Part shown: piece by piece, positions 21,942 through 32,708 of the stretch
How the letters are laid out: each line of letters starts with the position of its first letter
How positions within the stretch are numbered: position 1 is the first letter of the stretch
Assembly: GCA_024180945.1 (NCBI GenBank)
Contig: JAKSGN010000021.1
Coordinates: 1,054,001-1,118,000 of the forward strand
Length of the DNA stretch: 64,000 nt
Source of the DNA: Macrophomina tecta
Taxonomy: Eukaryota; Ascomycota; Dothideomycetes; Botryosphaeriales; Botryosphaeriaceae
Direction: 5' to 3'
Position numbers and translations under genes: made by a program
The notes under the pieces: generated by a model
What the model saw: the letters and a program-made list of their open reading frames with translations, nothing else
Databases searched by the model: none
What the model was told of the DNA's origin: nothing

Positions 21942-23731
21942 CTAGTAGCTTCCCAAGGCGGCATCGGCATGCCTGATGTCTTTTGCGGCTCGATGCGCCA
22001 GGGCGTACACGTCCGCCTGCGGGTGGCAGGTGGGCGGAGTGGGAAAGGTGCTTGAATCGACCACCCGGATGCCCTTCAGGCCCCTGACTCGCCAATTGCT
22101 ATCGAGAGCCTTCCCAATGGCCACGCTCCCCACTGGATGACGAAACGAAAAGCTCTGCTGCTGGATCGCAGCCCAAACATCCTTGTCCGCCGTCGTGTTC
22201 GCTCCCGGGTAAAGCTCTCGTGTGATCAGAGGCTTCAGCTCATCTGCGCTCAAGACCTCGCGCAGCTTCTTGTAGCCTGCGACGATGGCCGCCTTGTCCG
22301 CGTCGGAGCCGTAGTAGTTGAGGTTGATGAGCGGGTCGTCCCGGAAGTCGGATGACCGGAGCATCACACTGCCTGCGGCTTCTGGCTGCACGAGGCTCGC
22401 CCACGCAGTGACCACGCTGACGTTCGGCGTCGCCATGAACGGAACCGTGCTGTACTCGATGAGCACGTGCGGACGATCTTCGGGGAGGGCTGTGTAGTGG
22501 CTGCCGTTGACTCCCTCCCACACCGAGTCCGGGAGGCGAAATGCGGCGTAGGCGTAGCCGTTGCCCCATCCGAGCGGACCCGACCTGTTGGTGGCGTATT
22601 GCTCCTTCGCGATGGCCTGGGCCGTGGCGTTTTCCGACCACTGCCAGAAAGACGAAACCTCGTCCGTCACCTCCAGCTCGACCACGGCGAACGCGTGATC
22701 GCGGAGATTGGCCCCAACCTCGGGCATGTCTGCCACCACCGGAATCCCGAGCTCTGACAGCCTGTCCTTGGGGCCAATTCCCGAAAGCATAAGCAGCTTC
22801 GGGGTGTTGATTGCTCCGCTGCTGACTATGATCTCTCTCGCAGCAATGGTGTGCGTTGCGTTATCCGTGCTGCTGACGAAAGTGACATTCACCGCCGTGC
22901 GGCCTGAGAACCCAATGTGGGAGACCCAAGCGCTGTGGATCAGCCTCACGTTGGGCCGCCGCTCCCGTTCAATGATGGAACCGAACGCGTTCCGGGCGTA
23001 CGATCTCGTTCGCGAGATGGCGCTGATCGAGGACAGCCCTAGATCGAAGCCAATGCCAGTGCCGTCCGTCATGTCGATTTCCTGCAGCCCAAGCGTTGAC
23101 TCCACCGCCTGCGCAAATGGCAAGTCAAACCCGGTCAACCCGCTCGTCTGGCTGACTTCCAAGGGCCCGTTCCCGTACGCGGAGACGTTCGAGAACTGAG
23201 TGTAATCGGCCGGTTGGTTGGCATAATGGCTGGTAGCCTTGAAGTCCTCGAGCAGCGAGTCCCACGCTAACCCTGGGTTGCCAGATAAGGTTGCCCACTC
23301 ATTGAAAACGGAAGCCGAGCCGCGGCAGTAGGCCATGCCGTTGACGGCCGTGCCGCCCCCAAAAACGCGACCCTGCGCTATACTGGCCGTCCGTCCTCCA
23401 AGATTAGGGTCTGGCTGTGCGGTGTAGTTCCAGTAATACTCCGTGATTAGGGGGTAGTAAGCAGGCGCTACTGCAAGTCAGCGTAGAACTGAAGGCTTCT
23501 TCCCATGCGGGTTCCGTTACTATTGATCATGCTGGAGTTGATGCCATCGGGACCAGCTTCAAGAAGAACCACCTGCGTGCGAGGATCGCGGGAGAGCTGC
23601 TCCGCAAGGACGAAGCCTGCTGGGCCGCCGCCCACAATGATGTAATCGATGCTCGTGCCATGTGCCGCCGCTATCGGAGAGGCCGCGGCGATAGCGACGA
23701 GGCTCTGGAGTAGAAGTATGCTTCCCTGCAT
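21942..23731 (-). CDS. GMC-family FAD oxidoreductase, secreted (copy 1)
   Basis: Exons 23731-23521 and 23470-21942, with one 50-bp intron, give 579 residues. A signal peptide (residues 1-21) is followed by the FAD-binding dinucleotide fold [18 protein letters not shown], then [19 protein letters not shown] and [18 protein letters not shown], the two GMC signatures. Catalytic His515 (RHPVGS) and His553 (CHPQADVYA) are both present. Many N-x-S/T sites fit secretion or vesicle passage. The family includes alcohol oxidases and versicolorin B synthase-type enzymes in mycotoxin clusters. It is paralogous to the gene at 38778, with the same intron position. Substrate unknown. Confidence 0.92.
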
Positions 23732-24722
23732 GGTACCTGGTTTGGTCAATTTGCTTTGCGACTGGTCAGATCCTGCTGCACAGTATCGAAACACACGTCA
23801 ATGATACTATATAGATTGATGGTCAACAGTGCCGGCTTCCGTACGTCGTTCCGAGACGTTCGGCAATGCTAGGAAAGAGGGGCCTTTAGTGTCTAACGGA
23901 TTGATTCTATGTCAATGTTATTTTTTATGTCGATCCCGATGGCATATGCAAAATTTTTCGAATGAATTCATGTTTGAACCCCGAAGGGCTGGATTATGGC
24001 CGGTTAATCCATGCTACAATGTGTCGGCAATCCTTCACAACGCCACGTGGGCCAGCCGCAGATTGGTGGATTCTGCACATTCAGAAGATGGGTGCCGACA
24101 CTCGTACGCCAAATTTGATCTCTCGGACGCCGATTATATCCTCTTTGGGGAAGACTTGTGGGGGTTGGTAAGGCGATTGTCAGGTCATCTCCACGGTTTC
24201 TGGACCTGTGTGTTTGATTTGGTGACGATCAACGATGCATATGATTGGTGGCATGAGGACTGAAAGGTCGGGCCCAGGGGAAGCCTGCACATTCTTCCTC
24301 TTCCATGACGAAGCTAAAGCTCATTGCACAAAAACCTGATATTCCAACACTTTGTCTCGAGGAGCCCAGGGGGAGGTTTGCAGCGGCTGGATCACTTCAT
24401 CCAGCTGACAAGACTACATTAACGCCCGGTGCACATGAGCTTATCTATGATTCATAGTCTACAATTGGCCGTAGACGTCCAAAAACGGGGTTGAGCTTCT
24501 CCTCATGGCTTATTGACAGCATTGAGAAAGCAAATGGGCTTTTGGAGTCTCTCGTGCGACTGATTTAGTCTTTTTCAAGCTAAGAGACATGACCGAACAC
24601 TACCCTTTCGTGCACATTCTAAGAAAGTGATAATCCCCACTACTCATTTCTCGGCCAACCCTCAATCTTGGCCAAGCAAGTAGCGGTGGCTGAGCGTGTT
24701 CAGCCGGAAGTTCAATACCAAC
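23732..24722. other. Intergenic between GMC copy 1 and the oxidase remnant
   Basis: About 1 kb. It holds the promoter of GMC copy 1 and a good AflR-type motif at 24123. A plus-strand frame at 23829-24263 (144 codons) has no recognisable feature and is not called. Confidence 0.4.
24123..24133. promoter_or_regulatory. AflR-type binding motif upstream of GMC copy 1
   Basis: TCGGACGCCGA matches the full published AflR consensus TCGSWNNSCGR. It lies about 390 bp before the GMC start on the minus strand. Confidence 0.5.
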
Positions 24723-25704
24723 TCATATGCCAGAATCATCTTGCAGTGCGCCGTTTGGTATGTTTACAGTATTGTAGTACTCAGTCCAGTCCTCGCATCG
24801 ATCAGCAAGCTCCGGCAAGGCTCCTGCCTGTTCCATTAACCCCTTGATCCGGCCAGGTTGCTCAATGAACTGCAGTGAGAGTCCGGCGCTGGCATGCCAG
24901 GCTATATGGCAATGCATCAGCCACGCTCCTGGATTGTTGACCTGGAATGCGATCCATACGTAGCCGCCAATCGGGCAATTGACCACGTCCCTCCTGGTTG
25001 GGTTGTGGAGGTTCGGCACCACGTCGATGGGGTCGAACATGCCGTCACCCTGGGCGAGGATCACGAAGTCATGCCCGTGTAAGTGGATGGGATGGACCGA
25101 GCGCGGGATGGTGCGGGGCGTGTTGGCGTCGCTCAGCGTGTAGTTGTTCTCGATGACGAAGTACACCCACTCGCCAGTCTCGTAGTCCAGGTATATAGGG
25201 CATGTCTCATCCGCAAAATCAGCTCCCGACATCCGAAGTGAGCGCCTTGATTGTTGGCTCCCTCCAATCAATGTACTGGGTTCTGTTGGTAAGTGTCCAT
25301 TTGTGTACGAGCGAATCTGTGTCCGAGATGTTGGGCCAGCCCTGCAGGCCGATCCTGAGGTAATCAGCAGGGCTGAGCCCGTTCACTCTCTTGCCTACTT
25401 CCCGCTTCACGATGGGAACAAGATTCTCCGGGGCTGGATCACGACACCCGTATCCGGGGTGTTGCTCACTCTTGGGCGGCGTGTGCGGATCACGACCGTC
25501 GCTGCCGTCGTAGCGGACTATGCCAACTCTCGAGTCCAACATGTCATCATCCTCACAGTACGTTGCGTGAATCCAGAAGTTGGAGCCACGTGTGAATGTC
25601 GCATTTGCTTCGATAATGATCTCGTATCGTTGAGCTGGGAATGTGTTGGAAAATGACTAATTGGCAGCCTTGATTCAACTGATGAAGATGAGTTCCCATA
25701 GATT

Positions 25705-25863
25705 GGCATGTCTAGTAGAGGGAGGCCGTACGGGCTTCCCTTATACCTATTCTATCTACTAGGGTAAAACGGGTATGTAACTTGCTTACCTGCTGAGACA
25801 GGTGTGTAACGAGTATAAGATATAACTGAATCCAAAACACTACTGAATCAAATATTCCAACAG
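25705..25863. repeat. Dispersed repeat copy B inside an oxidase intron
   Basis: Similar to 10211-10341 over most of its length, with matching ends (GGCATG... and ...CCAACAG). It enlarges what would otherwise be a short intron of the oxidase remnant. It is not RIP-saturated. Confidence 0.65.
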
Positions 25864-26547
25864 AATGATCAGTTTACCGCCAATTCTTCGTAGGCACTGA
25901 ACATACCTATCCCGACGATCAGAACGTCGGTGACGTATGGTTTGATGGGAACGAAATCCGTCTGCACAACTGTAAAATTATGGCCATCGATCCAGAATTT
26001 CTAAGTCAGAAGGCTGCCGGTATTTATTAGTCCAATTTTGTATCTTTTACCCTCTTCGAACACTATCTCGTGCCGTTGGTGCTCTCCCGTACAACGAGCA
26101 TCGCTGGCTGGATCGCAATCAAAGACTCCCTTGCCATTCAAGATAGTTGTGACTGGAAGCGGCGCGTGCGGTGAAGCGATCTCATAATGGAATAGGCCGA
26201 AGGCATCGTGGTGATACCAATCACTGATCAACAGTGGCCCCAGATCCACGTCGTAGTTCATGCTCGAGGGTCCCTTGATGTGAATGGGTCCTGCAACGGG
26301 ATCAGCCCACAGGTTGTGAACTGTATGGAAGGGAGATAGCAAATACCGAGAACTCCGTTTGTGTCTAATCATGGTTAGCGTAAGTGCCGCTCAAGAGCTC
26401 TGTGGTTGATACTGACACTGAAGACTGTAGTGTGAATGATACCATGCGGCCCCATATTGCATCGCTCGGAATTCGACAACTTGCGAGTCTCCAGGCTGGT
26501 GACACTTAGCTCCACTGTTTCTCTCCCAAAACAAACCAGCCGTAATA

Positions 26548-26555
26548 CCTTTGAC
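26548..26555. repeat. Target-site duplication, left, of hAT element 1
   Basis: CCTTTGAC, repeated exactly at 29416-29423. Eight bases is the hallmark of hAT insertion. Confidence 0.93.
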
Positions 26556-29415
26556 CAGGGTGGCAATCAATTCAATAATATTGACGGTCAATCAATATTG
26601 ACCAATGTCTTGGCAATCAATCAATCAACTGAGGTCTGTCATTTTCGTCAATCAATCAATTGCTCCGGGCCAGTTGATTGACGATATTGATTGACGGCTT
26701 ACCTTGTATAGAAAGCAGCTTTGATGATCATCTCGCTCTTGTGGCGCTCAAGCCACGTCAGGCTAGCCTTTTATCTGATACACTCTTGGCACACAACGTG
26801 TCGGGCACATTCTCTTGGCAGCTAGTATATAAACGCTCTCTCAGAATGGCTAGAAGGGACAGCTGAATCTGCTCTTTCAGATCCGTTCTACATTTTCTCA
26901 GCAGCTCAGCAGCAACTCTCCCACTATCAAGATGGACTCTAGCAACGATCAACACTCTGTTTTAAGCCTCTCTAGCGCGCCCACTAGCCTCTTTTCCTCT
27001 CAACAGGACTCAGATCCTGCGCAACCCACCAATCTTGCCGTTGATGGCCGAGGACCTGTACGCGAAGGGTGGGAGTACTTCCCATGGCAGAAATTCCGTG
27101 GATATCATGTCACAGAGTCAAAGCAGCGCAGCGGGTGGACTTGGGAGCACGCATATGACATTGAGGACGTAGAAGGGCGTACCCGCTGGGTCTGTATGTA
27201 CTGCGTGCACAAGAAAGCCCACAAACCAGCTAGCTTCGCTGCTGCTGGCACTGATAATCAGGCAAGGCACCTGGTGACTGAGCACAAGGTTGAGGATCCT
27301 ACAGGGAAGCGTCACGTCAAACGGGCCAAGATTTCAGTTGCTCAGCGGCTTGGACTGGATACGAATAGGCCTTCAGAGCAGGCTATTGTCAATCGCCTTG
27401 TCACATCATTCAATCCGGCGTACTTCCAGCAACTACTCACTGATTGGGTCTCATCCGATAACATTCCTTTCCGCAAGCTTGAAAGCGAGAGATTCAGGCG
27501 CGTTCTTAGCTATTTGAATCCTGCAGTAACGTCTACTGGCAGCCTTCCAACACACTCTACTGTTCGTAAATGGCTACTTGATGAATTCAACCGCCATAAA
27601 GGGATCGTTGCTGAGCTTCTTCAGAGCTCACCTGGCCTTATACACCTTGCCTTTGACGGCTGGACGTCGTGTAATCACCTCTCTCTACTCGGTATTAACG
27701 TCTTCTTCCTTACGTTCTCTGGCACGCTTCGCAAGTTCCTTATTGGCCTCCCACACGCCGAAGGACGGCATACTGGTGACAGCCTTGCGGAAGAGGTAGC
27801 CCAGATAATTATGGAATGGGGCATTGGAGGGCAACTTGGCTACTTTGTCACGGATAACGCGTCAAACAACGACACGTGCATGGACGCGCTAGCTGAAGAG
27901 TTTGGCTTCAATCACAAGCACCGCCGCTTGCGCTGCATTGGCCATATCATAAACCTGGTAGTCCGCCAGATCCTCTTTGGCAAGGAAGCTGACGCGTTCG
28001 AGAACGACTGCGCTCAGCCAAAGGAGCTACTCGCTGAGCTCCTACTCTGGCGCAAGAAGGGCCCTATCGGCAAGCTTCACAATATCGTCCACTGGATTCA
28101 GCGCTCAAACCTTGTCTATCAGAGACTGCACCAACTTCAGCGGAACGAGCAAGCGTTGACTGGCGAAAACGGCCCTACCTACGAGGTTATAGAAGATAAT
28201 GCGACACGATGGAACTCTACCTCCGCCATGATTGAGCGCGCAATCAAGCTACAGTCAGTCATTGACGCCCTCGTCCTCCACGAAGTTCAAGAATGGGATA
28301 AATACGTCAAGCCTCGCACTGCTAGTAGGACTCAGCCAATGCCAGCTAAGACAAAGAACAAGCCGGCAATCGTGGATGATTATCTAACCTCAGATGATTG
28401 GGCAACTCTTGCTGAATATCACTCCATCTTGAAGCCTTTTCATGAAGTCACAATCAGGCTACAAGCCAACCCAACTAGTGGTAGGTTTGGCGGCTTATGG
28501 GAAGTCCTTCCATGCATGGAGTACCTGTTGAACAAGCTGGAGGAGGTCAAGATCCGCACAGATCAGTATCCTGACTCTCACTTCAAGGTGAACATCAATT
28601 TGGGGTGGGCTAAGCTAGATGAGTACTATCAGCTCCTTGATGATACTCCAGCTTACGTCGCAGCTTGCGCCCTTCACCCTGCCTACCGCTGGGAGTGGAT
28701 TGAGGATCAGTGGGCATTCAAGAAGAGCTGGATCAAGAAGGCAAAGGCAGCTGTTCTAAAGCTCTGGAAGGATGAGTATCAGTCAATTGCTATTGCTGAG
28801 GACCCACAGCTACCGCAGAAGCGTAAACGCGAACATCTCAGCGAATTTGACAGCTGGCTTGCTGCCTCCAGGAGGACCAAGCATCTAGATCTGACCGAGG
28901 ATGAGTACACCTACTGGCAGCTCGATACCTCTCCTACAGATGACGCAGTCACCAATCCAGTTGATTACTGGATACTACGCCGCCAGCAATACCCCCGCCT
29001 ATCACGTATGGCTCTGGACCTCTTTTCTATACCGGCAATGTCGGCAGGGGTGGAGAGGATATTCAGTTTGGCAGGACAAATGGTGACGCCATTGCGCAAT
29101 AGGCTGGAGGCCAATACTATAGCAGTTGGGCAGATACTACGCTCATGGAACGCAGAAGGCATCATTGAAAGAAGTTGAGGACTCTATACACGCGGGAGTA
29201 GCTATAGCTAGCAAGAGTTAGCTAGATTGTATGGCTATCAATCTCAACACTATGCCAAGCATCACGAGATTTTGCTACGTGAACCGTGTGTCAATCAATT
29301 CAATTCAATCAATATCAACACCTTATTGATCAATCAATTTGACCTTATTGGAAAATCCTATCAATCAATCAATCTGGACCCGATATTGACGTTGATTGAA
29401 TTGATTGCCACCCTG
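26556..29415 (+). mobile_element. hAT DNA transposon 1, apparently complete (2860 bp)
   Basis: Terminal inverted repeats begin CAGGGTGGCAATCAATTC at both ends (about 21 bases identical) and are flanked by a perfect 8-bp duplication. Between the ends lies one open transposase gene at 26932-29178. Both subterminal regions (26556-26700 and 29290-29415) are packed with TCAATCAAT/ATTGATTGA repeats in both orientations, likely transposase binding sites. Undamaged ends, duplication and frame suggest a recent, possibly autonomous insertion. It splits the laccase-like gene. Confidence 0.95.
26932..29178 (+). CDS. hAT-family transposase
   Basis: 748 residues without intron from ATG 26932. An N-terminal BED-type zinc finger uses Cys88, Cys91, His113 and His118 (WVCMYC...ARHLVTEH). 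The RNase H-like catalytic core includes FDGWTSCNHLSLLG and FVTDNASNND. The C-terminal hATC dimerisation domain reads YPRLSRMALDLFSIPAMSAG with ERIFSLAGQ. The enzyme would cut and paste the element from its terminal repeats in the nucleus. The frame shows no stops or shifts and no RIP-like bias. Confidence 0.95.
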   Translation: MDSSNDQHSVLSLSSAPTSLFSSQQDSDPAQPTNLAVDGRGPVREGWEYFPWQKFRGYHVTESKQRSGWTWEHAYDIEDVEGRTRWVCMYCVHKKAHKPASFAAAGTDNQARHLVTEHKVEDPTGKRHVKRAKISVAQRLGLDTNRPSEQAIVNRLVTSFNPAYFQQLLTDWVSSDNIPFRKLESERFRRVLSYLNPAVTSTGSLPTHSTVRKWLLDEFNRHKGIVAELLQSSPGLIHLAFDGWTSCNHLSLLGINVFFLTFSGTLRKFLIGLPHAEGRHTGDSLAEEVAQIIMEWGIGGQLGYFVTDNASNNDTCMDALAEEFGFNHKHRRLRCIGHIINLVVRQILFGKEADAFENDCAQPKELLAELLLWRKKGPIGKLHNIVHWIQRSNLVYQRLHQLQRNEQALTGENGPTYEVIEDNATRWNSTSAMIERAIKLQSVIDALVLHEVQEWDKYVKPRTASRTQPMPAKTKNKPAIVDDYLTSDDWATLAEYHSILKPFHEVTIRLQANPTSGRFGGLWEVLPCMEYLLNKLEEVKIRTDQYPDSHFKVNINLGWAKLDEYYQLLDDTPAYVAACALHPAYRWEWIEDQWAFKKSWIKKAKAAVLKLWKDEYQSIAIAEDPQLPQKRKREHLSEFDSWLAASRRTKHLDLTEDEYTYWQLDTSPTDDAVTNPVDYWILRRQQYPRLSRMALDLFSIPAMSAGVERIFSLAGQMVTPLRNRLEANTIAVGQILRSWNAEGIIERS

Positions 29416-29423
29416 CCTTTGAC
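29416..29423. repeat. Target-site duplication, right, of hAT element 1
   Basis: CCTTTGAC, the exact copy of 26548-26555. Confidence 0.93.
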
Positions 29424-30006
29424 GGGCATTGAGTGACGCCGGGAACACCATCAAGCCAATTGGTCTCGAATTGGCGAATTCCATGCCAATGTATGGATGT
29501 GCCATTGTGGTTTGTGAGGTTGTTGTGGATCGTTATCCCTGGCAGGAAATGTCAGCAATCACCTCAAAAGGCACCCAGAAAGATTTCATATGAAGAAGGC
29601 ATACTGATCGTATCTCCCCAACATACACACCCGTTGGACGTCGCGCGTCGCCTCTGCCTGGGTCCCCGTCCACTTTGTCACCCAACATTGGAGCAGGGCT
29701 AAAAACAGGATCCGGACTGGGTTTCAGAGCGCGCACTTAATGTTCTCGCGAGCAAAATGTCGGGCCGCTGGTGTTATTGCTGCAGGCACGATGGCACATG
29801 ATTGAGTAGTCGTACAGGATTGTTCCAACATACACTCGTAACAGGCTGTTGCTATAATCATGTTTGTAAATCAGCGTCAAACGATTTCGACACTTGTATA
29901 AGCCGCGGGAGCTTTTGTTTATCTTATTTCTTTTTTCTTTCCGATTGTAATAGCAAACAGATATCAAGGTCAAATTGGTCACCGGCAACAGTAATCTTGC
30001 CTGCTC

Positions 30007-31954
30007 TTACAAAGGAGCCACATTAGGTTTACTCTTGACAGAAATCCACGGCATCGCCAGGCTGGCAATGGTGGCGCCGCCAGTCAACGCAATGACTATC
30101 GCAAAAGCAACCTTCAAACCAGCCATGTAGCTGGCCACAATGCCCGCTAATTCATCGCCGCTGAATGCCGCCCTCAGCTTCGTCGCGCCGGCCTCGATGA
30201 CGGCCTGCGCATCTACGCCCGGTGCGTGGATGGCCAGGTTCTTCACCAGCGTGTTCGTGAATCCAGACTGCGCACCGGAAACCATGAAGGCGCCGCCCAT
30301 GGTCTGGAAGAAGAGCACCATAGCGGTGCTGGCGGAAACGTCTTCGGGATCAGCAAGAGCTTGTATAGCCATGATGGGTGCTTGGAAGCACAGCCCTATG
30401 CCGATGCCGGCGAGGACTTGATAGCCGATCCATTCGCTGGACGGCGAAGCCTCGGAAAGGGTGTAGATGAGGCCAGAACCGACGGTCGTGATGGCCGAAC
30501 CAAACACGATGAAAGGGGTGAAATAGCCGGTGGCAGTAATGGCTGCACCCGACACGACTGTGAAGATGGCTGGTTGCTTTTGTGAGGAGAGTGCTTAGGC
30601 GGGGATAGTTGGCGGGTTACGTACTAACGGCTATGATGAAAGCAAGATTTCGAACGCCACTGTCTTGTGCCGAGGCTCCGAGAATCGATTGGAAATAGAT
30701 CGGGATGTAGTAGATCAAAGTAAACTCGCCACCCCCGAGCCTGATGAGGTCAGAACTTTGAGTGAAGAAAGTGTTTTTTTTTTTTTCGGTGACTTACAAA
30801 AAGCTGACCAGGCAACCGACGTATACAACACGCTTTTTTGAGAATATGGGGGACTAAGAGCGCGCGATCTCCCTGAACGTATTCAAGGATGACGAAAGCG
30901 CCTGAAATCAGACAAAACCCTACCAGTGTGCCGATGACGTCGGCTGAGCTCCAGCTCTTCGAGACTCCGCCCCACTGCAAGGCCAGGAGGAGACAAGTGA
31001 CCGCCGCCATTATGGTGAACGTTCCGATCAGGTCCATTTGCTTTAGTTTCTCGGACCAGAGAGCGCCAATGTCCTTTTCGTTTCGCGAGAGTGGTGGGCT
31101 CTTGAACGTAAAAAGGATTATGGCAACAGACACACCACCGATAGGAAGATTGATGTAAAAGCTGTGGAGGGTAAGTTTTGTTAAAAACGTAGCAGTACAT
31201 ATCTGGGTTGACACGTACCACCATCTCCATGAAACCTTGTCTGCCAACGCTCCGCCGATCACGGGTGCGATGCTTGAGCCTACTCCGTAAGTCGCGGCCA
31301 GCACGCCAGTGAAGGCAGGCCGTTGCTCGGGCCGAACAGCAAACGCAACAATCGTGTAGCAGCCGGCCAGCACGCCGGCAGCTCCATAGCCAGTGACTGC
31401 GCGGCCTGCAATCAGCGTAACGCTGTTCTGTGCCACGCCTGGAATATCGTTAGAGTTGCCCGCATGCGAGGGCTTCGAAGTCGTGACACCATACCGCAGA
31501 TCAAGCTTCCCAGCTCAAAAAGAGCAATGGCGATGAGAAACACGGTCTTGAGGTCGAAGTATTTGTATGCCTTTCCCCAGGTGGATTGCGAGGAAGCCAC
31601 CGTCATGAAAAAGGCGGATGCGTACCACCCGACATCGTCAAGACTGTGAAACTGGTCTGTGATGTGAGGAATTGCCGTGGCCAGGATGGTCATGTCCATG
31701 ACTGCGAGGAGCATGGCCAGGACGAGTGCAGCAATGACGGTTAGAAGGCGGACGCCGGTGGGATAATTACCGTCATCATCACCACTGTCCGGTGTTTCCA
31801 CAATTGTGGTATTCAGAGGGACTGCCGTCTTCTCGGGAGGCTGCGGCATCGTCGACTGGCTTTCGAGAAGATTTTGGGAAGACGGGGTTGTTGAAGGCTG
31901 ATCGGGCGGAATCCTCTCCAAAGCCTGCTTCTCGACTACGCTGGTGCGCGGCAT
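30007..31954 (-). CDS. MFS drug/toxin efflux transporter (DHA-type), one frameshift
   Basis: Five exons: 31954-31495, 31438-31219, 31161-30798, 30740-30625 and 30569-30007, with introns of 55-57 bp. Without the shift the product is about 573 residues, the usual size for a 14-helix exporter. Motifs include VMDMTILATAIPHI and DVGWYASAFFMT in the first helices, GRAVTGYGAAG, and GWRW-like VSWRWCFYINLPIGG. A run of six A (T6 at 30834-30839 on the plus strand) puts the end of exon 3 out of frame; exon-phase arithmetic also shows one base too many. This may be a real null or an assembly error. Such pumps export the product of the cluster at the plasma membrane or vesicles (AflT is one example). Confidence 0.85.
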
Positions 31955-32708
31955 GGTGCATCTCACGGTGTCGTTGGACGGGTGGTGAGCTTTAGCGGCT
32001 ATACCGTTAAATAAAAAATCTCAACGATCGCGGATTGATGGCATTGATCAAACTCACGAATGTACACATAAGGGTGACATGCCATAGGCCCAACAGCGAA
32101 GGAGAAATGCGTTTGGATTTGTAATACGGATACCGTTCCATCTACTCCGAACACCTGCTGCACAGTCTAAGTGCATTTAGCTGTCCGATGGCGTTTTCGG
32201 CATTGGTGCTTACCGAAGTGGCCGGGCCATCTGCATGGGTGCACGCCACATGCCCTTCGGCGGCCCGCGAAAACCAGCCCGCTGCGGCCATCCGGTTGGT
32301 TTGGCGACCTCGCTTTCCGAGGTCTTTAAGCATAGCTGTTGTCATCTCCTAACTCCGGAACAGTTATATGGACAAGTCTGTGCTGTGGTAGCGTGCACAG
32401 TGAGATCGAGTCTTGGTGCTTGCCATCGCTTGTTCGGCACATCCAATGACGGTGCACCGCCACGGGCGGGGGCGGTGTCAATGCCCTCCCTTGACCTGAC
32501 TGCATTATCCCGGCTGCTCGGACCATTTATATTTACGATGGAGATCCGAAATAATATTGTCATCAAAAAATCATGCACGTGGTAGTGCTCAAGTTGAAAA
32601 CAACAATGCGTCCTACTACTATCACTTCAACATTTGCCAGTGTGATCTAAAGAGGAACAGTTTCAATTCACTATCGGTTTTATGCTAATTCACATGCCAA
32701 GTGGCCGC
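31955..32708. other. Intergenic between the MFS gene and the aldo-keto reductase
   Basis: About 750 bp serving as promoter of the MFS gene and 3' region of the reductase. It contains an AflR-type motif at 32310. No gene is seen. Confidence 0.5.
32310..32320. promoter_or_regulatory. AflR-type binding motif upstream of the MFS gene
   Basis: TCGCTTTCCGA matches the full AflR consensus TCGSWNNSCGR, about 360 bp before the MFS start. Confidence 0.5.

Larger units (their letters stand above)
24723..29736 (-). pseudogene. Laccase-like multicopper oxidase, broken by hAT insertion and point changes
   Basis: Coding blocks on the minus strand run from about 29550 ([12 protein letters not shown]) across a 2.86-kb hAT insertion to 26500-26420 (AWYHSHY), then 26320-25908, 25650-25220 and 25250-24723 (HPIHLHGHDF, HCHIAWHASAGLSLQF). 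All four copper-ligand motifs of an ascomycete laccase can be seen. Damage: the hAT element 26556-29415 sits at an exon-intron border; an in-frame TAG is at 26003-26001; an extra base in a run near 25225 shifts the last block; and the intron around 25655-25907 holds a 159-bp transposon fossil. The 5' end (above about 29560) cannot be followed to a start or signal peptide. It would have coupled or oxidised phenolic products outside the cell. Confidence 0.85.

Noticed and set aside
23829..24263. 144-codon plus-strand open frame upstream of GMC copy 1
   Set aside because: No recognisable motif, odd composition and position in a promoter region; more likely chance.
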